Assembly: GCA_947627725.1 (NCBI GenBank)
Contig: CANQXE010000009.1
Span: forward strand, 19,722-83,721
Length of the DNA stretch: 64,000 bases
Reading direction: 5' to 3'
Source: an uncultured Clostridia bacterium
GTDB lineage: Bacteria > Bacillota > Clostridia > Oscillospirales > Acutalibacteraceae
A program made the translations under genes and the position numbers. The notes beneath the pieces were generated by a model. The model was not told where the DNA came from. It saw only the letters and a list, made by a program, of their open reading frames with translations, and did not search any database. Below are positions 9,168 through 17,304 of this stretch, one piece after another (the first letter of the stretch is position 1; each line of letters begins with the position of its first letter).

Positions 9168-9827
9168 ATGCATTATTTACAGTATGATTTGAATGACGAA
9201 AGAGTCAAGTATTTAATGAAGACAGACGAGAAGTTGGGTAGATTGATTAGATATATTGGAGTTAGTGAGTTACCGATAGAAAGAGATGGGTTTAAATGTC
9301 TTGTAAAGTATATTGTGGGTCAGCAAATAAGTGATAAAGCACGTGAAACCATCTGGAATCGTCTCTGTACTACATTGGGTGATGTAACGCCCAATGTAGT
9401 ATTATTGGCTAGGGAAAGTCATCTCTGTGGTATAGGGTTGTCCAGACGAAAGGTAGAGTATATCAAGATATTAGCAAAAAGTGTTATTAATAAAACAATA
9501 AACTTTGACGAATTTAATACTCTTCCAAATGAAGACGTGATTTCCCAGTTAACGGCTTTGAAAGGAATTGGGCGCTGGACATCGGAGATGTATTTGATTT
9601 TTTCGTTGGGAAGAGAGAACGTGTTGTCAAAAGGTGATGGAACGATTAAACGCATTATTCAATGGATGTATGGTTTAAATGAATTGCCTTCTTCAGAATT
9701 ATTAACAGAGTATTTTGCCAATTGGATTGATTATGCTACTATTGTTTCGTCGTACTTTTGGAAGTCTATTGCTTTGGGATTGACACATAAACCGTTTGAT
9801 GAAGTGATTTCTAATCAGGAGACTTAA
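9168..9827 (+). CDS. HhH-GPD DNA glycosylase (AlkA-like)
   Basis: 219 aa, the size of a minimal 3-methyladenine-type glycosylase without the AlkA N-terminal domain. LVKYIVGQQISDKA (45-58) is the family helix, LKGIGRWTSEMYL (131-143) is the helix-hairpin-helix, and D157 in LSKGD is in the position of the catalytic Asp. It should flip out and excise damaged or modified bases from DNA. A GAGGTGA ribosome site precedes the ATG. It is the first of four genes all linked to nucleobase chemistry; the next ATG is 2 bp after this stop. Very AT-rich codon use separates it from the conjugation genes. The substrate is unknown and could be a modified rather than a damaged base. Confidence 0.85.
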   Translation: MHYLQYDLNDERVKYLMKTDEKLGRLIRYIGVSELPIERDGFKCLVKYIVGQQISDKARETIWNRLCTTLGDVTPNVVLLARESHLCGIGLSRRKVEYIKILAKSVINKTINFDEFNTLPNEDVISQLTALKGIGRWTSEMYLIFSLGRENVLSKGDGTIKRIIQWMYGLNELPSSELLTEYFANWIDYATIVSSYFWKSIALGLTHKPFDEVISNQET

Positions 9828-9829
9828 AT

Positions 9830-11077
9830 ATGAAGAGAGATAGTATGCATTGGATGAAATATTCAATTGATATTTCAAAAAGCGTTTCTTCGTCTTATCT
9901 GCATGTAGGAGCAGTACTAGTATCTGACCAAAATGAATTATTATGTTCAGCCTACACATGTGAAGAAAGAGATAAATTATGGTATGATGTTATTTTAACA
10001 AAAGTACAAAAATTAAACGTTTCTTGTGCGCAGAGTCTGTATATAACAATAAACACATTATCAGCGGATGCGAAATTTGATGTACTTGCATTATTAACTA
10101 TAGTCAGCATAAAAGAACTATACATTGGGCTTCCAGATCCAGCACTAACAAAATATTTTGATGATGATCCAGTTACTTCATTCCAAAATGTATATCGTTA
10201 TCCAGATGAATTACAACGTGAGATTTTAGGAGTGAATGAAAATTTTTTTACTAATAGTCAGCAATGTATCAAGCGTAGTCCCTATTATTCCGAAAATAGG
10301 ATTAGCAATTTGGTTATTGATAAACTACAATCTAAGGGGTTAGATGTATCTAAAACCGAGCTTGATTTAAACAAACGGAAATTTGAGCTAGCAAATCTAA
10401 TTCATATTAAATATGGAATTGAATATGAGGAGGCTAATAGTATTGTCAGTAATGTCTTAGCTGAAGCATTTAATAGTAAGTATTCTACATATACCTATTC
10501 CTATGATACACGCTCTCTGGACTCGGATTGGAAGAACAGATTTATGTCTTTTTACAAAGAATTATCTGCAATTCCTTTATCTAATCTTAATATTTTAAAT
10601 GTGGGTGTCGGTGGTGGACAAGAGGCAATAGATTTGTTTTTAGATTGTTATAATATTACCTTTGTCGACATTGCTCAAGGTGGACTAGAAAGAATCAAAG
10701 AACAAATACCCTTATCCAAGACTCTAGTGGCTAGTGCTGATAATTTATTTTCTATACCGAACCACACCTATGATTTATATGTATCCTTAAGAACATACAA
10801 CTCATCTTTTTTTGATATAAAAGAAGCCATAAAAGAAGCCAATAGAGTACTAAAAACTCATGCAATGATTATTATTTCTGTCGCGAATGGTTTTTTGTAT
10901 CCAAAACATAATTGTATTATTCCCGGGTTAATCATTCCAGGAACCGAATTTGTTGATATTTATCGTAGTATGGAGACGACGAAAGTAATTAAGGATGAGC
11001 TAATTCGAGCAGGATTTCATGATGTGCAAATATTTTCTACTAACACTGAAATTTACTTATCAGCAATTAATGGCTGA
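9830..11077 (+). CDS. Degenerate deaminase-like domain fused to SAM methyltransferase
   Basis: 415 aa. Residues about 5-105 follow the RibD/CDA deaminase fold pattern (HVGAVLVSDQNELL, then SLYITINTL, then IKELYIGLPDPA), but the zinc ligands are missing: the H-A-E position reads KLWYDV, and the PC..C position reads INTLSADAKFDV. This half is probably catalytically dead and may only bind a nucleotide or partner. After a helical linker, about residues 245-370 form a class I methyltransferase with LNVGVGGGQEA as SAM-binding motif I, ITFVDIA as motif II, and a FDIKEAIKEANRVLK helix. The target is unknown. It is co-transcribed with the upstream glycosylase (2 bp gap, GGAG site). The fusion was inferred by eye. 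Confidence 0.65.
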   Translation: MKRDSMHWMKYSIDISKSVSSSYLHVGAVLVSDQNELLCSAYTCEERDKLWYDVILTKVQKLNVSCAQSLYITINTLSADAKFDVLALLTIVSIKELYIGLPDPALTKYFDDDPVTSFQNVYRYPDELQREILGVNENFFTNSQQCIKRSPYYSENRISNLVIDKLQSKGLDVSKTELDLNKRKFELANLIHIKYGIEYEEANSIVSNVLAEAFNSKYSTYTYSYDTRSLDSDWKNRFMSFYKELSAIPLSNLNILNVGVGGGQEAIDLFLDCYNITFVDIAQGGLERIKEQIPLSKTLVASADNLFSIPNHTYDLYVSLRTYNSSFFDIKEAIKEANRVLKTHAMIIISVANGFLYPKHNCIIPGLIIPGTEFVDIYRSMETTKVIKDELIRAGFHDVQIFSTNTEIYLSAING

Positions 11078-11192
11078 CAATGTAAGCAGGTAATAATCAT
11101 CAAGAATTATAATCTATTGCAGTATCTTATGGGCATATGTTATAATATAATTAATTATGTTTAAAGCAAACAAAGAGGGAGTACTACATAAT

Positions 11193-11909
11193 ATGATAAA
11201 ACAAAAGACTTTTGCTAATCAGATACTACAATTTAATGAGGAACTTTCGGGTGTATCATTAGAACTACCTGATGGATATAAAACGATTAATCCATTCAAC
11301 GGAACTCAAAAACAACAAGTAAAAAAATTAACAACGGAATTTTATCAGAAGTATTATAACGATAATTATATTCGACGTTTAATATTAGGGAGCTCACCAG
11401 CAAGACGGGGTTCGGCAGTCACTGGAATTCCTTTTGAAGATGCATCACATCTTCAATGTGAAACTGGAATTTGTATTGATAAATTCTATATTAATAAATC
11501 TTCATCAGGATTTTTGTATGATGTTATGAACAAGTATGGAGGCTGTAAGAGGTTTTATACTGATTTTTATATGAATTTTGTTTGTCCACTCGGTATTGTT
11601 AAAACTAGTCCGAAAGGAAATGAGATTAACTGCAATTACTACGAAAATAAAAAGTTACAAGATGCATTACATTCTTTTATTGTTAGTACCATTCGTACTC
11701 AACTTGATTTTGGGATTGATACGTCGGTGTGTTATTGTATTGGCAGTGGGGAAAACTATAGTTTTTTATCTAAAATAAATAAAAAATATAGTTTTTTTAA
11801 TAAGATTATACCATTAGAACATCCACGTTTTATTATGCAATATAACTCAAAGAAGAAGGACATATTTATTGAAAAATATATTAATGCCCTCTGTAATTTT
11901 CATCAATAA
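11193..11909 (+). CDS. SMUG2-like uracil-DNA glycosylase family protein (DUF4918-like)
   Basis: 238 aa from ATG 11193, chosen for the GAGGGAG site at 11174-11180; an upstream ATG at 11157 would add 12 residues. LGSSPARRGSAVTGIPFED (about 65-83) matches motif A of the UDG superfamily in its SMUG2-like branch, and LEHPRFIMQY near residue 212 carries the expected C-terminal His motif. Between them, GFLYDVMNKYGG and FYTDFYMNFVCPLG are typical of the same family. It should remove uracil or a modified pyrimidine from DNA. It lies 115 bp after the methyltransferase fusion on the same strand. True substrate is unknown. Confidence 0.75.
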   Translation: MIKQKTFANQILQFNEELSGVSLELPDGYKTINPFNGTQKQQVKKLTTEFYQKYYNDNYIRRLILGSSPARRGSAVTGIPFEDASHLQCETGICIDKFYINKSSSGFLYDVMNKYGGCKRFYTDFYMNFVCPLGIVKTSPKGNEINCNYYENKKLQDALHSFIVSTIRTQLDFGIDTSVCYCIGSGENYSFLSKINKKYSFFNKIIPLEHPRFIMQYNSKKKDIFIEKYINALCNFHQ

Positions 11910-12062
11910 ATTTATAATATTTTATAATATTGTCTTGGATGGAAGATTATTAATGATATAGAATGTTATTAAATTCTGTTAATATAATTGTAAAATACAC
12001 AAGTGTATTAACAGTACTTAATTTATCTTAGTACACATAAAAATCATGAAAAGAGGAAAAAT

Positions 12063-12848
12063 ATGTTAGTTACCCAGGATAAAATACTAGTGCATTTTCA
12101 TACAAACGAAATTAGTGCCTATATTTTAAAAAATGACGAATTAGAATTGATAAAAAAGGAAAGTGTAACCTTAGATAAAACTTCTACTTGTGATCAGCTG
12201 TTAGAAAAAGTTGACCAGTATTTAAATACTTTAGATGCATCTGTAGGAATAGTTGATAACACTCGTGTTAGGTTATATGCTACAGGTATATTTCAAAGAT
12301 TTGCACAGGAAAGTCAAGATTACATGGTTATTCATATTTATGTAAATCATGGACTATATTTTAATATTGTGCCACCAGAATTAGAAAAGTTTTATCTTGA
12401 AAAAAGTCGATCAGTATACGGATCGTCCAATATAATACATGGATTAATTAATCAAGAATTTAGGCGTGTCGTAATATGTGGTAGCTTTCAGCAACATTTA
12501 AAAGAGATAGGAGATATCATGTCAATTTTAAAAAGACATGATATTGCGGTATTAAGTCCCTGGACAACAAAAATTGTACCAGAAACCATCGGTACGGATT
12601 TTATTCTATTAGAGGGACAAGAACCTCTAAAAAATAAGCGAGATGCTTGGAAACATAAATATATACACATGAAAAAATTTTGTCAATCCGATGCTATTAT
12701 TGTATGCAATCCGGATGGTCATATTGGACAGGGTACAATGTTTGAATTTGGATTCATGATAGCTCATTCCAAAAGGGTAATATTCACAGATCCACCTACA
12801 GACTTATTCATTCCTTTTCCATATGAAGTAGGGCTAAATTTTAAATAA
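12063..12848 (+). CDS. Nucleoside 2-deoxyribosyltransferase-like protein with extra N-terminal domain
   Basis: 261 aa. The C-terminal half (about 135-255) resembles the nucleoside 2-deoxyribosyltransferase superfamily: RRVVICGSF opens the Rossmann-like fold, SDAIIVCNPDGHIG is the nucleotide loop, and GTMFEFGFMIAHSKRVIF gives the conserved E in the sugar-binding helix. The N-terminal 130 residues are unusual. VRLYATGIFQRF and GLYFNIVPPELEKFYLEK weakly recall part of the Ppx/GppA (ASKHA) fold, but I cannot confirm this. AGAGGA precedes the ATG. As the fourth gene in the cluster it would act on free bases or deoxynucleosides released by the two glycosylases; that link is an inference. Confidence 0.68.
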   Translation: MLVTQDKILVHFHTNEISAYILKNDELELIKKESVTLDKTSTCDQLLEKVDQYLNTLDASVGIVDNTRVRLYATGIFQRFAQESQDYMVIHIYVNHGLYFNIVPPELEKFYLEKSRSVYGSSNIIHGLINQEFRRVVICGSFQQHLKEIGDIMSILKRHDIAVLSPWTTKIVPETIGTDFILLEGQEPLKNKRDAWKHKYIHMKKFCQSDAIIVCNPDGHIGQGTMFEFGFMIAHSKRVIFTDPPTDLFIPFPYEVGLNFK

Positions 12849-13189
12849 AACTAAGTAGGAATATTTGGATTTACTGATTTAAATTGCATAATTTAAGTAC
12901 GTTACATTTTGATTTTTTACCAAAATAAACACTATATAATCAATAAAAAATTATAGCTTTACGAGTAAGTACATAGAGGAAAACCTTAGATTCTTCTTCT
13001 GTATACTTTTATATTAATGTTTTTAAGCCAGTCTGATAGAAGAGCAAATCAAAGAACCCTCCTCTAGGTGTGTATGTGACAAATAGTATATCCAGAAATA
13101 TCACATTAAGTACAATAAAGTGTTCAACCCTAATGTAGACGAAAGGCGATTTTAGAGGAATAAATATAATGATTTATCACACATAACAT

Positions 13190-13570
13190 GGTGGCGTAAG
13201 TATAACCTCATTGAGGATATCTAAAAGAGATACTGTAGCCTAATGATTTGCGACCGACATGCCAATTTCAAATATAAGTATAGTGCAAGACTGTTGGTGG
13301 AAGGATATGATGTTAGTATAGTTGGTCGAAATACTAAGATGATTTCAAAATACTTAAGAAATCAATTTTAAACAGCTTTTACATATGGTAAAGTATCCTC
13401 CAAAGAGTACGTAGACTCGCTCACGGATAATGGTAATAAGTAGACAAAAAGATGACCCCTCACCTGTAGCCGATCTAGAGATAGTAATGCAAATAGACTC
13501 TTACAGAGGCTGGGTCAGTAAGTGACTTGTATAGAGTCTACATAAACCACCAATTCGACTGGTAGCATTG
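13190..13570 (+). mobile_element. Decayed IS200-family element (tnpA remnant plus right end)
   Basis: This stretch aligns by eye with the intact tnpA at 17496-17942 and its right flank. CGACCGACAT, the TCGAAA..AAG region, CAAAGAGTAC and the ACCCC after the stop are recognisable, and the end AAACCACCAATTCGACTGGTA parallels the right-end hairpin of the intact copy. The frame is broken by many stops and indels, so it is a fossil. Only the 3' half of the gene is detectable. Confidence 0.75.
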
Positions 13571-13627
13571 ATTGATAAGTGTAAAATTATTTTTGAACTA
13601 TAATGTGATAAAACAAATGGTGGATTA

Positions 13628-14917
13628 TTAACCATAAGGAAACAGTATTATCCACTTGAATTGCTTATTTGTGTTATCATATTCCCATTGCAATTCACCA
13701 TTGTATTTTTTTACAATTTTTCGTATGCTTTTTGTTCCGAAACCGTGTGTATCCTTATTATGCTTTGTTGTGATTAATTTTCCTTTTTTGCTTTTAGGCT
13801 CAATATCGCAGCTGTTAATTACAGTGATTTTATGATATGAACTTAAACTGTTTGTAATTTCAAGATGAATGAACTTATCGGCTGATTCAGTAGCTGCTTC
13901 AACAGCATTATCAAGAAGATTATTAAACAGAGCTGATATGTCATAACCATTGATAAATTTAAGATTATCAGACATAATATCTGTTTCAAATGTAATTTCT
14001 TTTTCTCTGCATATATCTGTATATTTTCCCAAGATAACATCCAGCAATCTATTTTTTGTTTTGCCTATTTGGTTATATTTCGTTATATCGCCAATCATAT
14101 TGCTGATATATGCTTTAATTTCAGGTGAGTCTGACATATTGCTGATTGTCAGGACATGATTTTTATAATCGTGTGCCATTACATTCATGGTTTCGTTTTT
14201 CTTTTCAAGCAATGTAAGATATTGCATATCAATATCATTTTTTTGATTGACCAATTCCAGTTCAATTAACTTCTGACTGTTGTTCTCTGCTCTTTCATAA
14301 ATAATATAAATTATGATATTGGCAACAAGCAATAAAACGATTGAAATAATGCAGATTATGCTTTCAGATAAAGAAAAAGTTAATCCATTCGTTATAATTC
14401 TGATTACAAAAATAATAAACAAACTGCTGACAGGCAGAATAGCAAGCGAACACCAGCGCCCCCAGGATTTTGCCGAATCCTCCTTTGCAGACAGCTTTGC
14501 TAGAAATCTGCTTATCGTGAAATATAAGACCTTGCTTATCATTACATCAAGCATATAAATGGTGGTGTTTTCCATATATGAATTATTTGGAGTTTCTGTT
14601 ATATGGGAAATGAGATATATTGCTGCAACCTCGGATACAAATTGAATTATACTTAATATGGTTCCGTGAAACAATGAAGATTTAAACGAACTTTTGAAGC
14701 AAGCATAAATGCATAAAATATTACACATTAGTGTAAAGAGAATATTGAATATTTCTTGGCTGGTCACATATTTATATACCAACATCAGAACAGCATACAA
14801 GCATATGGAAATTAATATTGAAAATTTATTTCTTGTTTTATAAATGGACGTTGCATAGCTGTATACAATCAAGCATTCTGAAAAATACATAAATACAAGA
14901 AAGGGTGGAGCAGGCAT
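13628..14917 (-). CDS. AgrC-like sensor histidine kinase (GHKL, quorum sensing)
   Basis: 429 aa. The N-terminal half has about six hydrophobic segments (residues 5-210), as in peptide-sensing AgrC/ComD kinases. AHDYKNH holds the phospho-acceptor His at about 249, FNNLLDNAVEA is the N box and HGFGTKSI the G box of an HPK10-type ATPase. It should sense the extracellular cyclic peptide made from agrD and phosphorylate the regulator encoded just upstream. Its ribosome site AAAGGAGA is built from the last codons of the regulator gene, so the pair is translationally coupled. Peptide binding is inferred from architecture and context. Confidence 0.87.
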   Translation of the reverse strand: MPAPPFLVFMYFSECLIVYSYATSIYKTRNKFSILISICLYAVLMLVYKYVTSQEIFNILFTLMCNILCIYACFKSSFKSSLFHGTILSIIQFVSEVAAIYLISHITETPNNSYMENTTIYMLDVMISKVLYFTISRFLAKLSAKEDSAKSWGRWCSLAILPVSSLFIIFVIRIITNGLTFSLSESIICIISIVLLLVANIIIYIIYERAENNSQKLIELELVNQKNDIDMQYLTLLEKKNETMNVMAHDYKNHVLTISNMSDSPEIKAYISNMIGDITKYNQIGKTKNRLLDVILGKYTDICREKEITFETDIMSDNLKFINGYDISALFNNLLDNAVEAATESADKFIHLEITNSLSSYHKITVINSCDIEPKSKKGKLITTKHNKDTHGFGTKSIRKIVKKYNGELQWEYDNTNKQFKWIILFPYG

Positions 14918-14919
14918 AG

Positions 14920-15645
14920 TTATCTCCTTTCTAAAACATAAAAAAACAATCGTTTAATTTCAGCTTGTTTTTTTGGTGCAATGTTGATTTCATATCTCTC
15001 AATAATATTTCCGTCAAGATTCTTTTTTGCTAATACAAGAAGAGTACGGGTATGTTTTATGGAATAATCCAAATTAGCAATATAGCTTGAATGCGGACAA
15101 ACGAAGGAGATACCGTTTAATCTATTTTTCCATACTGCGAGTTTTTCAGTTGAATAGTAGGTATCATTAACTGTAACGATTTTTGTTTTCTTTTTCTCTA
15201 TTTCAAGATAGATAATATCATTTGTATATACGCGAACATCGGCTCCGGTATTCATATCATAGAAAACAATCATATCATTATTTATGAGTTCAGCTGCATC
15301 ATCAAGTGCTTTATAAAGCCTTACCACATTCAATGGTTTTGGCAGGAACCTAAACGCTTTGATTTTAAAGGCATCATCAAGATAACCGTCATATGAAGTG
15401 ATAACAAAAATGATATTATGTGGATTTCTTCTTTTCAGTTCTTTTCCTGTATCAATTCCGTTGATATTCCCCATTTCCACATCAAGAAATACCAAATCAA
15501 ATAACAGCTGATTATCAAGCAGATCTTCACCTAAACCAAATTGAAAAAAGTTTAACGGAATACTTCTTTCAGTAAAATAATTTTTTAAATGTTTTTCCAA
15601 TAAATCTCTGAAAGTTTTATCATCATCGCATATTGCTATATTCAT
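14920..15645 (-). CDS. AgrA-like LytTR response regulator
   Basis: 241 aa from ATG 15645, preferred over a GTG at 15654 because AAAGGTGA ends just before it. The receiver domain (1-120) has the acidic pocket CDDD near residues 6-9, phospho-acceptor D55 in LVFLDVEMG and the FRFLPKPL lysine motif. The LytTR DNA-binding domain covers about 135-238. It is encoded between an Xre regulator and the AgrC-like kinase on the minus strand. Likely targets are the divergent agrD promoter and perhaps the cargo cluster downstream; this is inferred. No canonical agr-box direct repeat was recognised. Confidence 0.87.
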   Translation of the reverse strand: MNIAICDDDKTFRDLLEKHLKNYFTERSIPLNFFQFGLGEDLLDNQLLFDLVFLDVEMGNINGIDTGKELKRRNPHNIIFVITSYDGYLDDAFKIKAFRFLPKPLNVVRLYKALDDAAELINNDMIVFYDMNTGADVRVYTNDIIYLEIEKKKTKIVTVNDTYYSTEKLAVWKNRLNGISFVCPHSSYIANLDYSIKHTRTLLVLAKKNLDGNIIERYEINIAPKKQAEIKRLFFYVLERR

Positions 15646-15697
15646 AAATATCACCTTTCAAAAAACAAAAAGTATGTAAAAGTTAATTTATCAAATT

Positions 15698-16075
15698 TTA
15701 ATTAATGTTATTTTTAGAACTCATTGCTTGTGCCAACATTAAAACTGTATCAATATCCTCATTACTGCAATTTTGAAGGCAACCACAAATTTGAAGTATT
15801 TTTCCATCTGTATTGTTATCACTATAGTCTATTCCTAATAGAAAGTAATCAGGTGTTTTCCCTAATGCAAGTGACCATTTTACAAATTTATCTAATCTTG
15901 TTGCACTTTTGCCACACTCGACTCTTGACATTTGTTTATCAGATAAATAATCATCATCATTTTTGTTCAATCCGTTATTAATTTTTTCAACAAGTTCACT
16001 TTGTTTTAATCCGAGTTGTTTTCTTTGCTGTTTAAGCTTAATACCCAACTCCCTAAGAAATACTTTATATGTCAT
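15698..16075 (-). CDS. Xre-family HTH transcription regulator
   Basis: 125 aa. Residues about 8-75 form a Cro/CI-type helix-turn-helix (LGIKLKQQRKQLGLKQSELV, then DKQMSRVECGKSATRLDKFVK), followed by a short C-terminal helical region. It is the first gene of the minus-strand xre-agrA-agrC group and faces agrD across a 225 bp control region with a 10-bp inverted repeat. Regulators of this type are not part of the staphylococcal agr locus, so it may add a repressor layer over peptide signalling. It is 52 bp upstream of the regulator gene, so co-transcription is likely. Confidence 0.82.
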   Translation of the reverse strand: MTYKVFLRELGIKLKQQRKQLGLKQSELVEKINNGLNKNDDDYLSDKQMSRVECGKSATRLDKFVKWSLALGKTPDYFLLGIDYSDNNTDGKILQICGCLQNCSNEDIDTVLMLAQAMSSKNNIN

Positions 16076-16121
16076 AAAATCACCTCAAGGTAACTTTATC
16101 AATTATCGACAATAAATTACA

Positions 16122-16153
16122 CTTATATTAATAGAATATCCTGTTAATATAAG
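16122..16153. promoter_or_regulatory. 10-bp perfect inverted repeat between xre and agrD
   Basis: CTTATATTAA (16122-16131) and TTAATATAAG (16144-16153) flank a 12-bp spacer, in the divergent control region 47 bp upstream of the xre start. The centre-to-centre distance suits an HTH dimer, so it is a candidate operator for the Xre protein. Confidence 0.45.
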
Positions 16154-16241
16154 AATAGGAGACAAATTATATTAGATTATTCTTATAATAAGGGTATTTT
16201 AAATCGAATAACCCAATTTTTTAATAGTTTGGATTTTTATC

Positions 16242-16270
16242 TTGACTTGATTATTTTTATGAAATAAAAT
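16242..16270 (+). promoter_or_regulatory. Predicted agrDB promoter
   Basis: TTGACT (16242-16247), a 17-bp spacer and TAAAAT (16265-16270) give a near-consensus vegetative promoter 30 bp upstream of the agrD ATG, with GAAAGGGAGGG as ribosome site between them. Confidence 0.65.
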
Positions 16271-16300
16271 TTAATTATCAAAGAAAGGGAGGGATTTTTA

Positions 16301-16453
16301 ATGAAATCTCAAAAGAAAATTTTCACAAAAGCAATTAAAATAATGGCCGAAAAATCACTTTCTCGTGATGCTAACAGCACAACTTGTATGGCCGTTTATC
16401 AGCCCAAAGCACCGGCTTCTTTAAAGAAGTTCAGTAAGATTGATCATGATTAA
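16301..16453 (+). CDS. agrD: AgrD-like cyclic lactone autoinducer prepeptide, 50 aa
   Basis: 50 aa. The N-terminal amphipathic helix (KKIFTKAIKIMAEKSL) anchors the prepeptide at the membrane, the central Cys at residue 29 starts CMAVY, and the tail QPKAPASLKKF has the Pro-Lys-rich recognition pattern of clostridial AgrD proteins. The expected signal is a thiolactone ring closed from Cys29 to Tyr33, with a short exocyclic tail from the preceding ANSTT residues. A strong AAGGGAGGG site precedes the ATG, and agrB starts inside its end (8 bp overlap). It was too short for ordinary gene finding. Ring boundaries are predicted, not proven. Confidence 0.85.
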   Translation: MKSQKKIFTKAIKIMAEKSLSRDANSTTCMAVYQPKAPASLKKFSKIDHD

Positions 16454-17039
16454 TAAGTTATCTAAATATTTTGCTGATAAATTATTTCTAAATGGTGCAA
16501 TTGCTGAAGAAGAGCAAGAACTATATATTTATGGTTTCTTTATGTTACTATCACAATTAATGTATTTTGTTCTTGCTTGTATCTTCGGCTTGATATTAGG
16601 ATGTTTTTTTGAAAGTATAATTTTCTATATTGCATTTCAATTTATAAGACGATATGCCGGTGGCTATCATGCGGCCACAGAAATAAGATGTGAGATATTG
16701 TCAACTTTGTCTATACTGGCTTGTATTGTTGTAATAAAGTTATCGAAGATTTATGATTTTCAAAATGGTTTACTGATAATCAGCGCTATATCATCTTTAT
16801 GTATATTCTTTCTTTGTCCGCTTGATACCCCTAAAAAACCATTGTCAGATAAAGAGTTTAAATATTTTCGTAAAATATCTTGGATTGTTTTATTTGTAAT
16901 CGTTGTAGCTATTATAGTTACATATTGTTTTAAAATCGAATTTGTACTTTTACCTTGTTGTATGAGTTTAATTCTTGAAAGTGTATTAATTGTTACCGGC
17001 AAGTTTAAGCACTGCTTGCAAAAAAATGTTAAAATATAA
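16446..17039 (+). CDS. agrB: AgrB-like prepeptide protease/exporter
   Basis: 197 aa from ATG 16446. It is an integral membrane protein with about five to six hydrophobic segments. RRYAGGYHAATEIRC carries the catalytic His and, seven residues later, the catalytic Cys of AgrB endopeptidases. It should cleave the C-terminal tail of AgrD and close the thiolactone ring. It starts inside agrD, ensuring matched synthesis of enzyme and substrate. Length is within the usual range of about 190-210 aa. A very long perfect hairpin 200 bp downstream probably ends the transcript. Confidence 0.92.
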   Translation: MINKLSKYFADKLFLNGAIAEEEQELYIYGFFMLLSQLMYFVLACIFGLILGCFFESIIFYIAFQFIRRYAGGYHAATEIRCEILSTLSILACIVVIKLSKIYDFQNGLLIISAISSLCIFFLCPLDTPKKPLSDKEFKYFRKISWIVLFVIVVAIIVTYCFKIEFVLLPCCMSLILESVLIVTGKFKHCLQKNVKI

Positions 17040-17244
17040 TTTATTTTCTTCGCATAAACGTGTAAAGATTACAAAAAATCTGATATCTATGTAATTAGCT
17101 AAAAATACTGATGTAGCACATCAATATAGCTTTTATTTTGAAAATAAAAAAAGATCTCTGTAGAGTGAGTAGTGATTTAAAAATTTTACTATTATTTGTA
17201 CGATGAGTTAAATATATTTTACTTTTGAACTGTTTAATGTAAGT

Positions 17245-17301
17245 GAAAAAATAAAGATAGAAGCCTGACAAAAATTGTCAGGCTTCTATCTTTATTTTTT
17301 C
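17245..17301. terminator. 27-bp perfect stem, 3-nt loop, bidirectional terminator
   Basis: Positions 17245-17271 are exactly complementary to 17275-17301 around an AAA loop. The stem core GAAGCCTGACAA is flanked by A-rich and T-rich ends, so it can terminate on both strands. It lies between agrB and the IS200 left end. A perfect 27-bp stem is much longer than an ordinary terminator. Confidence 0.8.
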
Positions 17302-17304
17302 TTC

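Noticed and set aside
12849..13190. Hidden gene between the NDT-like gene and the IS fossil
   Set aside because: All frames are broken by stops within short distances and no ribosome site with a following open frame was found.
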